The position numbers and the translations under genes are program-made. A stretch of DNA of 64,000 nucleotides, taken from positions 1 to 64,000 of the forward strand of contig CAXXKX010000003.1 of assembly GCA_963676655.2 (NCBI GenBank), written 5' to 3'. The stretch is from G963676655 sp963676655 (GTDB lineage: Bacteria; Verrucomicrobiota; Lentisphaeria; Victivallales; Victivallaceae). Of this stretch, positions 14,372-21,801 are shown in pieces; the stretch's first letter is position 1; every line of letters begins with the position of its first letter. Below the pieces are notes generated by a model, which saw only the letters and a program-made list of their open reading frames with translations, was not told where the DNA came from and made no database searches.

Positions 14372-17300
14372 TTTGATAGTTTTTATATGAAAATGATTTC
14401 AACAAACCTTTAAACCAATGCGTTCCCTTTGCAGGATACGATCCACCAAAAATCAGGCATGGCTGACGGTAAAGAAGGCCTCTGCATTCAAATTTTTCAG
14501 CATTGTTATCATTAATTTTAAACAATAAATTCTCCATATTATATGAGATTGTTATATTGTTCCACTTGCCGGCGGTTAAACTAGACCTGGTCTTGAATTT
14601 AAAGCCCTTGCCCAGTCTGGTCAAAAAATATCCGGTCAAAGCGCCATTGTCCAAAAGCAATTGGAATCCAGGATGTGGCGTACAATAGGTTTGAATAACG
14701 GTTTGTTTGGAACCGGAAAGCGGCATAATGGAAAATGAGAGGGTAAACGATTGCTCCGACACCAGATAAACCGGGAATACCAGATAATTCCCAACTCCAT
14801 CAAATTCCATAACCGGCTCACTTTTCCACTTTTTCCAGACAGGTGCGGACGCAGTCCCCGGTTTATTAAAAGGTTTGGTCCATGGCGAAAAACCGCCCAG
14901 TTGCCCATAGAGAAAACGGTATGACCGGACAGTTGGTAAAACGTCGCCGGCGGCAGCAGTGAACTCATATTGTATATCGCGGCCATATTCTTGCGGGATT
15001 TTCAGCTTGACAACGGCATTTTTCGCATAAGACCAAACATTCATTCTGATTTTTTCCCCGGAAAGTTTTTCCGGACAAAATGGTTTACTGCGGAATATTT
15101 TACCGGAATCGTCAATCGCCCTGATGGAATAAACCGGATCAGGAAAAATCGAGTTTGCTTTTAAGTTGACCGCAATTTTCTTTTGTTTAATCGGATATGG
15201 CACTTGCGGCAATCTTTGCACTAATTCAACCGCAACTGTTTTGTCGCCAAACACCTTTCTGAATATTCCGAATTTGATAACATCGGCAATCAGCAATTGA
15301 ATTTTTTGCGTACCGATATTGATTTCGAGTTTCGCGTTTTTGGAAGCCTTAAATAAAAATTCATCAATGTGAGGAGTGAACCAGAGCTTTTTTCGGATAG
15401 ATCCACCGTGTTTCGACAAATCAGCCTGATTTGCTTCGCTCATGACAATATATTTTTTGCCGGTTGCATCGATTGTTCCTTTGAGCGGCTTTATCTCGCA
15501 ATCAATTCTGTTATTTGATTTAGTACGGCTGTTCCAGTAAAACCGCAACAAAGTTTCATTCTCCGCACATTGATATTCTTTTTTCATATCAACGGCGGCA
15601 ACCGGAATGTTGTTTTCAAGCAATTCAACTGTACTTAACCTGGACGTGGACTCAAGTGTCCCTTTAACTTCCACGCCGTCCTTATTACGTTTCCACTGGA
15701 AATTCCCCTGTTTAATATTGCAAAGATCACGAATTGGCTGCTTTACATATTTTTTATTCATATTAGGCGGAGACTTCAACATTACGCAAGACAACCCTTT
15801 GATTTGCCGTGTTTTGCCGTTGCACAAAATTGAAAGTTCAGGAACCAGGACACGTTCACTGGCAAAATCTCCGCTCGGGACTTTCAGATATTGCACATCA
15901 AGCCGGCGGTTACTTATACTCATTTGCGCAAAACTTTTGATAATCTTCCCGGCGGCATTTTTCAAGCAAAAATTAACTTTTGTCGTATCTTCCGTGAACT
16001 TTGTGTCGGGAAGGTTCAGCAATTCAATATTCAGCGTCTCTCCATAGACCAGTTCACTGCGATAACTGATTATCAAGTCCGGCAACTCCCTGTTCTCATT
16101 AACCGCTGCAGGCGCTTTACGGTAATGGTTAATTACTCTGCGGTTTGTAAATGAATCGTATATTGTCGGCTCAATATGGGTGTTTTCATTAGCTTCATTC
16201 CACTCCGGCATAATAATGAAATCCGGGTTGGCGCCAAGGGCGGCCTCCATACTTTGCCGAAGCGTCAGAGTCCCACCCTCATTTTGACCGGATGAAGCGT
16301 GAAGGGTATAAAAATAACCTTTCGCCGCGCTTAAGCCCAGATATTTGTCTTTATATTGGGGTTCGTTAAATACAGAAACAATAACCGGAATGAGAATGTT
16401 TTTGTAAAAATCATCGCCAAATCTATAATTTGATATACCCCGGGAATCTTTTACAATATGATTGCAGCCGGCAAAAAGAACGCCATCGGCAACATCCAGA
16501 TACGACCGGATAAACTCTTTCAATTCCCGGATCGTTTCAGTCGAAACTTTTCCGCCGTTTTTCCGATAAACGCCGTTGGCTTTGTAAAATTTACTCCGGA
16601 TTTCCGCAATAAAAATTAACCGTCCGTTAGAGGCTTTTTTAAGTGATTCGACGACAGGCTTCCATTCGGCCGGGCTGATCGCGTCGGCACAATATGACGA
16701 AAGAACAATTTTATCGTTAATTTTGAACGCTGATGGTGATTTTTCCGCGGCTTTGACAATTTTGAATATAAAATCGTAGTCCCTGGTCATTTTTGCTTTT
16801 TTACCCAGCGAAACAATGGCGGGAGAAACTTCCAGCATAATAAAATTTTTCAGGCCAAGCTTATCCGCATACTGCATTGACGCCAGGGTTCTTTGCAGAT
16901 AACTTTTACTGGTAGCCAGTATAGAAAACCCGTCGGAATAGCTTGCCACAGTCGTCGCGTTTTTTGCAAAACTTGCCAGGTTCCCTTCCTTTTTGAATTC
17001 CTTTGTCCCGGCAACCAAATTGCGGTCAAAAAGCAAAGGCCGTTCAATCCAGAGATCGCGGGTCGGAACTGAATAATAGTTCAAAAACAGACTGTATTTG
17101 ATCTGGATACGAGGAAACATAAAAGTTTTGGAAAGTTTTCTCCGGTGTTCCGGCATTGGTAATTTGCTAATCATTTTTTCTACTGGCTTATTGATTATTT
17201 TTGCTTTATAAAATTCTACTTCATCCAGTTTAAATTCTATTGACTTATCAATGATTCCCAGCCGATTGAAATAAATACGAAAATAGTCAACTCCTTTTCG

Positions 17301-17672
17301 CGGCAGTTTTGAGATGTCGAAGGTTATCTCAAAAGCTTTATCGTCCCTTATGACCGGCTTTTCCGCAAAACGCGCAAAAGAATACTTACGGTTACCACGC
17401 AGTGCCGCAGCAAAAAAGGGCGCTTTGAACCGGGCTTTGATCGGAGTAATCCTGACCCTTACGCGATTGTAAGCGTTTAAATCAGCCTTATTCGTCGGAA
17501 TCATTATGGCTCCGCTTTTCAAGGGCAATGCCACAACGACTTGATCTTTTATCCGGGAATTCTGACATGATATAAGCTGAATTTTTTTCAGATCAGGGGA
17601 GTATGTTCCGGTTGCACAAAAGGCCTGCGTTACGACTGTCAGCAGCAACGTCAAAATAATATTTTTTTTCAT
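14361..17672 (-). CDS. Secreted GH71/GH99-like glycoside hydrolase with C-terminal LamG module
   Basis: The 1,103-residue product starts with a signal peptide (MKKNIILTLLLTVVTQAFCA). A TIM-barrel-like region covers about residues 170-530. Near residue 490 it has PEWNEANENTHIEPT, which resembles the WNEWxEGTxIEP motif of GH99/GH71-like endo-acting enzymes, here with alanine replacing the second tryptophan. A beta-rich linker of about 400 residues follows. Residues about 950-1100 look like a LamG/concanavalin-like carbohydrate-binding domain (MEFDGVGNYLVFP, LTAGKWNNITISYN, FKGLLKSFSY). The gene begins 21 bp after the cassette A pseudopilin and is followed by the beta-propeller gene. The likely role is extracellular or cell-surface attack on a polysaccharide, possibly an alpha-linked glucan or mannan; the substrate cannot be read from sequence. 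Confidence 0.65.
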   Translation of the reverse strand: MKKNIILTLLLTVVTQAFCATGTYSPDLKKIQLISCQNSRIKDQVVVALPLKSGAIMIPTNKADLNAYNRVRVRITPIKARFKAPFFAAALRGNRKYSFARFAEKPVIRDDKAFEITFDISKLPRKGVDYFRIYFNRLGIIDKSIEFKLDEVEFYKAKIINKPVEKMISKLPMPEHRRKLSKTFMFPRIQIKYSLFLNYYSVPTRDLWIERPLLFDRNLVAGTKEFKKEGNLASFAKNATTVASYSDGFSILATSKSYLQRTLASMQYADKLGLKNFIMLEVSPAIVSLGKKAKMTRDYDFIFKIVKAAEKSPSAFKINDKIVLSSYCADAISPAEWKPVVESLKKASNGRLIFIAEIRSKFYKANGVYRKNGGKVSTETIRELKEFIRSYLDVADGVLFAGCNHIVKDSRGISNYRFGDDFYKNILIPVIVSVFNEPQYKDKYLGLSAAKGYFYTLHASSGQNEGGTLTLRQSMEAALGANPDFIIMPEWNEANENTHIEPTIYDSFTNRRVINHYRKAPAAVNENRELPDLIISYRSELVYGETLNIELLNLPDTKFTEDTTKVNFCLKNAAGKIIKSFAQMSISNRRLDVQYLKVPSGDFASERVLVPELSILCNGKTRQIKGLSCVMLKSPPNMNKKYVKQPIRDLCNIKQGNFQWKRNKDGVEVKGTLESTSRLSTVELLENNIPVAAVDMKKEYQCAENETLLRFYWNSRTKSNNRIDCEIKPLKGTIDATGKKYIVMSEANQADLSKHGGSIRKKLWFTPHIDEFLFKASKNAKLEINIGTQKIQLLIADVIKFGIFRKVFGDKTVAVELVQRLPQVPYPIKQKKIAVNLKANSIFPDPVYSIRAIDDSGKIFRSKPFCPEKLSGEKIRMNVWSYAKNAVVKLKIPQEYGRDIQYEFTAAAGDVLPTVRSYRFLYGQLGGFSPWTKPFNKPGTASAPVWKKWKSEPVMEFDGVGNYLVFPVYLVSEQSFTLSFSIMPLSGSKQTVIQTYCTPHPGFQLLLDNGALTGYFLTRLGKGFKFKTRSSLTAGKWNNITISYNMENLLFKINDNNAEKFECRGLLYRQPCLIFGGSYPAKGTHWFKGLLKSFSYKNYQTAL

Positions 17673-17693
17673 TATTATAGCAATATCCTGAAC

Positions 17694-18374
17694 TTATTGT
17701 TTGACAACGTAATCTTCATTAGATACAGAATTACGCATCCGTGATTCTACATGACCATCTCCAATCAGAGCATTCATCCGGCCTTCCAGCCCCTCCCCGG
17801 TGGAATCGCCGTGAATAAAACCGGCCCGGGAAAAAGACGAGAAGTTATACCCATAATACGTCCCCCCGTTATAGAGATCCGTAATAAAGAAAATAGAACT
17901 GATATTTTTTACCTTTACGTGTTTATAAGCGCCAATACCAAGTACCCCGCCGACCGTAAGATTGCACAGGGAATAATTGATCCCGTAACTGTAGTGACAT
18001 TTGTTATAATTTGTATCGACCTTTTCTTTACTGTGGGAAGGACACATATTGACATAACCGCCGGTACGCCGCCATTTCGCTATATCTGCTCCCGCCTGAT
18101 ACATATTCCGGATAGCGCTGTGATAATAATTCCATCTGTTGTATCCATAATTATCCATGCGCATTACCGATTGAGCCCAGAAAAAGCCGTCAAAGTCATC
18201 GGCGTAAAAGGCGGACCAGGTTCCCATTTGTTTCAGATTATTGGTACAGGCAATAGCCCTCGCTTTATCCCGGGCTTTGCCTAATGCCGGAAGTAACATG
18301 CTTGCCAGAATAGCAATGATAGCAATAACAACTAGAAGTTCAATCAGAGTAAAATTACAGATGATTTTTTTCAT
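17694..18374 (-). CDS. Type II pseudopilin-like protein (cassette A)
   Basis: The 226-aa product has a prepilin leader and methylation motif, FTLIELLVVIAIIAILASM at residues 8-26, preceded by MKKIICN; cleavage by a prepilin peptidase would fall just before the phenylalanine. The amphipathic continuation LLPALGKARDKARAIACTNNLKQMG is typical of the DUF1559/H-X9-DG pseudopilin group, and the C-terminal region has the related GDGHVESR. Mature domain cysteines include CPS near residue 106. It lies 95 bp after the GntR-type regulator and 21 bp before the hydrolase. No prepilin peptidase, secretin or assembly ATPase is in the window. Inference: a membrane-tethered subunit that serves export or display of the neighbouring enzyme. 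Confidence 0.85.
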   Translation of the reverse strand: MKKIICNFTLIELLVVIAIIAILASMLLPALGKARDKARAIACTNNLKQMGTWSAFYADDFDGFFWAQSVMRMDNYGYNRWNYYHSAIRNMYQAGADIAKWRRTGGYVNMCPSHSKEKVDTNYNKCHYSYGINYSLCNLTVGGVLGIGAYKHVKVKNISSIFFITDLYNGGTYYGYNFSSFSRAGFIHGDSTGEGLEGRMNALIGDGHVESRMRNSVSNEDYVVKQ

Positions 18375-18469
18375 TTTCTTTCCTTTTTTTACATTAATTT
18401 ACAACAATTCGAGGTTTCCTTAGCTTAAATGCAAACGGTTAAACAACAAATCAAAATATCAGATAATTA

Positions 18470-19978
18470 TCAACCTTTCATGTTATTGAATGATTCTATA
18501 AAAAACTTATATGAGATATTGGCGGCATCCTGACTGGAAGTAATTTCGCCATCGACAATTTTTTGAAAGACTCCAGCTATGCCGGCATTGATAAAAGCAA
18601 TATTGAAATGTCGCTGCCATGGATAATAAGCAAATTTTATTTTATCATATATAATATCTATTTCAGCTTGAGTGATCAAGGGATTTGATTCAGGTAATGC
18701 ATTCAGTGCACTCTTCCGGAAAGGAATCGCATTCATGCCATTGTGCATAAAAAGCTGAGCTTCATGGGTGGTGACAAAACTTATGAAATCAGCGGCAAAC
18801 TCCGGTTCGTGCGATGCTTTCGCTATTCCCAAAGCACTGAAATCCATGTGTATATCATACACAGGAGGGTATATCGATGTCATCATCTTAAACTCAATAT
18901 ATTCCGGGTCAGGGAAATGCTGAGGAGCCGACAACGTTTCAAGCAGAAAATGTTTTTTCCGGCTGAAATGCGCGAACGAGTCATATCCCGGTTTTTCAAT
19001 AAAAATTTTATGGTAATCTTTTTGATAGGCATGAGACAATGTTGAAAACAATTTATCAAAGAAACCCGCAAAATACGCCTGATCAACCGCGTTGATATCA
19101 GTAGGCAAACCATAATGCCGCAGCAAGTTCGTCATATGCGGCCCAGTTTTATCGACCTTTTTGGGAAAAATGGAAACAGATGAGCACAAAACATCAAGCA
19201 GTTTGCCGTCAAGAATATCCTGTTTAATTGAATCCAAACCAACGGCATCGGCCATTTCCTGGTTCCAGACACATACCGGCACCGATGTGTATACCGGTAC
19301 AATCCTCTTCAAATATTTTTTAAAATCAGGCAAAACATTAGCGCTCATGCTCTCATCACCGGTTGTATACTCCAATAAATCTTCCGGCAAATCTCTGAGT
19401 TCGGACAGTTCGGTATTATACAAGACACTCTGGATAATATCAACAGTTTGTCCTTTGGCCTCGAGCTCTCTGATTAGAGTTTTTCGTTCCTCCTGAAAAT
19501 TGTGTATAGGAATATAACAAGGCTCAACCTTGCGTCCTTTAGATTTTGAGTTGAAATCTTGAATTAACTTATCCCACACTTTCCGCTGTCGCGGCAAATC
19601 CTCAAATAATACGAAATTCAAAGTCTTTGTTTCAGCAATGAAAAACAAATGATCCATTCCGAAAGGAGAAGTCCCCACGGTCTCCTTTTTCTTTAATCTT
19701 TCCGTTTTGACCTGTTTCGTCGAAGTCTCGTCACGGTTAACAAAATCGCGAATGACAATTGTTCCGCGACGTGGAGCCCGGGCCAGCAATCCCTCTTCCA
19801 CCAGAGAATTCAATCCGGACGCAACGGTTCTTTTATTAAGCTTATATTTTCTCGCAATTTTTTCATCGGACAACAATTTATCGCCTTTACGCAATTTTCC
19901 GGCCATAATCTGCTCACGAAAAAAATCAGCAATAACTACGTCTTTCGGCTTACGATCTATCAACTCACTCGTATTCAT
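18470..19978 (-). CDS. GntR-type regulator fused to a family-1 solute-binding-protein fold
   Basis: The 502-residue protein begins with a GntR winged helix (residues about 10-80: ADFFREQIMAGKLRKGDKLLS, RKYKLNKRTVASGLNSL, EGLLARAPRRGTIV). After a charged linker to about residue 110 comes a domain that looks like an extracellular solute-binding protein (YIPIHNFQEERKTLIREL; ADFISFVTTHEAQLFMHNGMN; PLITQAEIDIIYDKIKFAY). There is no signal peptide, so the binding domain would sense a sugar in the cytoplasm. It is the first gene of cassette A. Just upstream is a strong promoter with two direct repeats that probably bind this protein. An SD (AAGGA) is placed ideally for a two-codon ATG-TAA frame that overlaps the region just before the true start. 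Confidence 0.8.
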   Translation of the reverse strand: MNTSELIDRKPKDVVIADFFREQIMAGKLRKGDKLLSDEKIARKYKLNKRTVASGLNSLVEEGLLARAPRRGTIVIRDFVNRDETSTKQVKTERLKKKETVGTSPFGMDHLFFIAETKTLNFVLFEDLPRQRKVWDKLIQDFNSKSKGRKVEPCYIPIHNFQEERKTLIRELEAKGQTVDIIQSVLYNTELSELRDLPEDLLEYTTGDESMSANVLPDFKKYLKRIVPVYTSVPVCVWNQEMADAVGLDSIKQDILDGKLLDVLCSSVSIFPKKVDKTGPHMTNLLRHYGLPTDINAVDQAYFAGFFDKLFSTLSHAYQKDYHKIFIEKPGYDSFAHFSRKKHFLLETLSAPQHFPDPEYIEFKMMTSIYPPVYDIHMDFSALGIAKASHEPEFAADFISFVTTHEAQLFMHNGMNAIPFRKSALNALPESNPLITQAEIDIIYDKIKFAYYPWQRHFNIAFINAGIAGVFQKIVDGEITSSQDAANISYKFFIESFNNMKG

Positions 19979-20002
19979 TATTACATATTATCCTTAAAAC
20001 TA

Positions 20003-20058
20003 CACTAATAATACACCTTTCATGCACTAATAATACACGGTGACATATAATTTGTCAA
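20003..20058 (-). promoter_or_regulatory. Promoter of the cassette A regulator with tandem 14-bp operators
   Basis: On the minus strand TTGACA (20053-20058) and TATTAT (20030-20035) are separated by exactly 17 bp. A 14-bp sequence, GTGTATTATTAGTG on that strand, occurs twice in direct orientation at 20025-20038 and 20003-20016, 22 bp apart (about two helical turns). The upstream copy contains the -10 box. This layout suits autorepression by the GntR-type protein encoded immediately downstream. Confidence 0.65.
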
Positions 20059-20138
20059 CATAGTTATCGATGAAACTTCTATTTTTTTCAATTCATTAGT
20101 AACTCGACAAGTAAGTTAAAAATATTTATAATAAACTA

Positions 20139-20151
20139 TACGTTTGACTGT
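20139..20151 (-). repeat. Partial copy of a dispersed ACAGTCAAACGTA motif
   Basis: The minus strand reads ACAGTCAAACGTA at 20139-20151, 13 bp identical to the start of the 22-bp element found at 39814, 44417 and 44450. It lies in the 566-bp gap between the divergent regulator and nusA genes. Apart from the two promoters and the nusA leader, the rest of that gap (about 20060-20400) is AT-rich and shows nothing else I can identify. Confidence 0.4.
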
Positions 20152-20400
20152 AAATAAGATATAAGCAACTACTATCAAGATATTTAACCCAAAAATATAA
20201 ATCAATTATTATTATAAACAACCATTCATAGGCTTTTCAACAAACTACGTCATATGCTTGAGGAACAATCTTGAGACGAGAATGCTTCATAACCCTTTAT
20301 GTTCGTTTCAAGGCACTTTTAGCGGCATATCGAATCATTTGACCATGAAGTTTTAAAATTGAGGTTAAAAATATTTAAAGCTAAAAAAAGTAAAAAAAAT

Positions 20401-20428
20401 TTGATACTTTGGAAAAGGTATATATATT
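20401..20428 (+). promoter_or_regulatory. Candidate nusA operon promoter
   Basis: TTGATA at 20401-20406 and TATATT at 20423-20428 are 16 bp apart in an AT-rich stretch. Transcription from here would begin near 20435 and include the inverted repeats and intrinsic terminator that precede nusA. It is the only good match in the gap on this strand. Confidence 0.5.
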
Positions 20429-20446
20429 AATTATGTAGCGACAAGA

Positions 20447-20505
20447 AAAGCGAATAAAATTTTCTGGTTCAGCGGGTGCTTTTCGGCCCGTTTTTTTTTC
20501 GCTTT
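20447..20505 (+). terminator. nusA leader: nested stem with intrinsic terminator (attenuator candidate)
   Basis: A G+C stem formed by CGGGT (20473-20477) and GCCCG (20486-20490, with one G-U pair) is followed by nine T residues (20491-20499): an intrinsic terminator located between the promoter and the gene. In addition AAAGCGAA (20447-20454) is a perfect complement of TTCGCTTT (20498-20505), which covers the end of the U-tract, so an enclosing 8-bp helix could form. Because NusA itself modulates pausing at such hairpins, autoregulation by attenuation is a reasonable inference. Confidence 0.55.
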
Positions 20506-20544
20506 ATAAAAAAAGTTATTGAAGAAGCAAGAGGTTATGTGGAT

Positions 20545-21777
20545 ATGAACAATGAACTATTAGCTGTACTGGACTATATTGAGCAGGAGCGCGGAATAAG
20601 CCGTGATGTCCTGATTGAAGCGGTTGAAAAAGCTTTGGTCTCCGCTGCTCGCAAAGGTATCCACCCGGCAGAGGATTTGACCGTTAAAGTTGATTCCAGC
20701 ACCGGAGAAATAACCGCAACGGCCAAACTCGAAGTAGTCGAAGTATTCCCGAACAACAATCAAATCAAACTGGAAGAGGCACAGCAAACTCATCATGACG
20801 CTAAAATCGGTGATATCATCGACTGGACCGTTCCGCCGGAAGCATTCGGCAGAATCGCGGCCCAAACCGCAAAACAGGCGATCATGCATCGTCTGCGCAT
20901 GGCGGAAAAAGAAATCGTCCGGGATGAATATATCGATAAAGTCGGACGGATTATCAACGGCGTAGTCAGGCGTTTTGAAAGCGGAAACATGATCATCGAT
21001 TTCGGCAAAGCCGAGGGTATCATGCGTTCAAATGATAAAGTGCGCGGTGAACAGTACGTTCCGGGTGACCGTATCAATGCGTTGCTGGTGAACGTTGACA
21101 TTACCAGTTCAGGCCCCAGCCTGATCGTTTCCCGTTCAACTCCGCAATTCGTGGTTCGCCTGTTTGAACGCGAAGTGACGGAAATTCATGACGGCACCGT
21201 TCAGATTATTGGTGTAGCTCGCGAAGCCGGAAACCGGACCAAAATCGCGGTTAAAAGTAATGATCCGCGCGTCGATCCTGTCGGTGCCTGTGTCGGGATG
21301 CGCGGAATGCGGGTACGCAATGTGACAAATGAGCTCAGCGGCGAGAAAGTCGACATCATTCCATATGCCGACAAAATTGAAGATTTTGCGATGAACGCCC
21401 TGTCGCCGGCTAAAGCCAAACGAATTGACTTTAGTAAGGAAACCGGTACGGTTAATGTCTATGTCGCACCTGATCAGTCCCGTCTGGCATTTGGCAAAAA
21501 AGGTCAGAATGTACGTCTCTCAGCCAAGCTTCTTGGCAAAAGTTTTAAAATTTTTATTGAAGAAGAGGAACACCATAACTCGCTCCAGGATCAAAAAGAG
21601 CGGGCGGCGGCAAGTTTGTCTGAACATCTCGGCGTCAGTTATGAAATCGCAATGACGCTGGTCAACAACGGTTTTCTGTCTATCGACGGACTTCGCGAAG
21701 CAGGTCCGAGCGCATTGTCAGAGATCGACGGTCTGTCAGCAGAGGACCGCGATGCCGTTATTGATGCATTGAAATAA
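20545..21777 (+). CDS. nusA: Transcription termination/antitermination factor NusA
   Basis: From the ATG at 20545 the protein is 410 residues. It has the NusA N-terminal RNA-polymerase-binding domain (LLAVLDYIEQERGISRDVL; ALVSAARKG), an S1 domain around residues 135-200 (GRIINGVVRRFESGNMIIDFGKAEGIM, seen as GVVRRFESGN and FGKAEGIM), then KH1 and KH2 (DPVGACVGMRGMRVRNV; DQSRLAFGKKGQNVRLSAKL). A short C-terminal helix-hairpin-helix (LVNNGFLSIDGLREAG, LSEIDGLSAEDRDAVI) closes it. The open frame extends 23 codons further upstream, but that region is the terminator and leader and has no SD; AGAGG lies 10 nt before the chosen start. First gene of a nusA-infB-rbfA-nrnA-truB operon; rimP, which usually precedes nusA, is absent here. 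Confidence 0.95.
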   Translation: MNNELLAVLDYIEQERGISRDVLIEAVEKALVSAARKGIHPAEDLTVKVDSSTGEITATAKLEVVEVFPNNNQIKLEEAQQTHHDAKIGDIIDWTVPPEAFGRIAAQTAKQAIMHRLRMAEKEIVRDEYIDKVGRIINGVVRRFESGNMIIDFGKAEGIMRSNDKVRGEQYVPGDRINALLVNVDITSSGPSLIVSRSTPQFVVRLFEREVTEIHDGTVQIIGVAREAGNRTKIAVKSNDPRVDPVGACVGMRGMRVRNVTNELSGEKVDIIPYADKIEDFAMNALSPAKAKRIDFSKETGTVNVYVAPDQSRLAFGKKGQNVRLSAKLLGKSFKIFIEEEEHHNSLQDQKERAAASLSEHLGVSYEIAMTLVNNGFLSIDGLREAGPSALSEIDGLSAEDRDAVIDALK

Positions 21778-21801
21778 TCGAAAATTACGGAAGGACCCGG
21801 C

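Noticed and set aside
20476..20544. 23-codon upstream extension of NusA
   Set aside because: The segment is the GC stem, T9 tract and leader of the attenuator; the extra residues do not resemble NusA and no SD precedes the upstream ATG.
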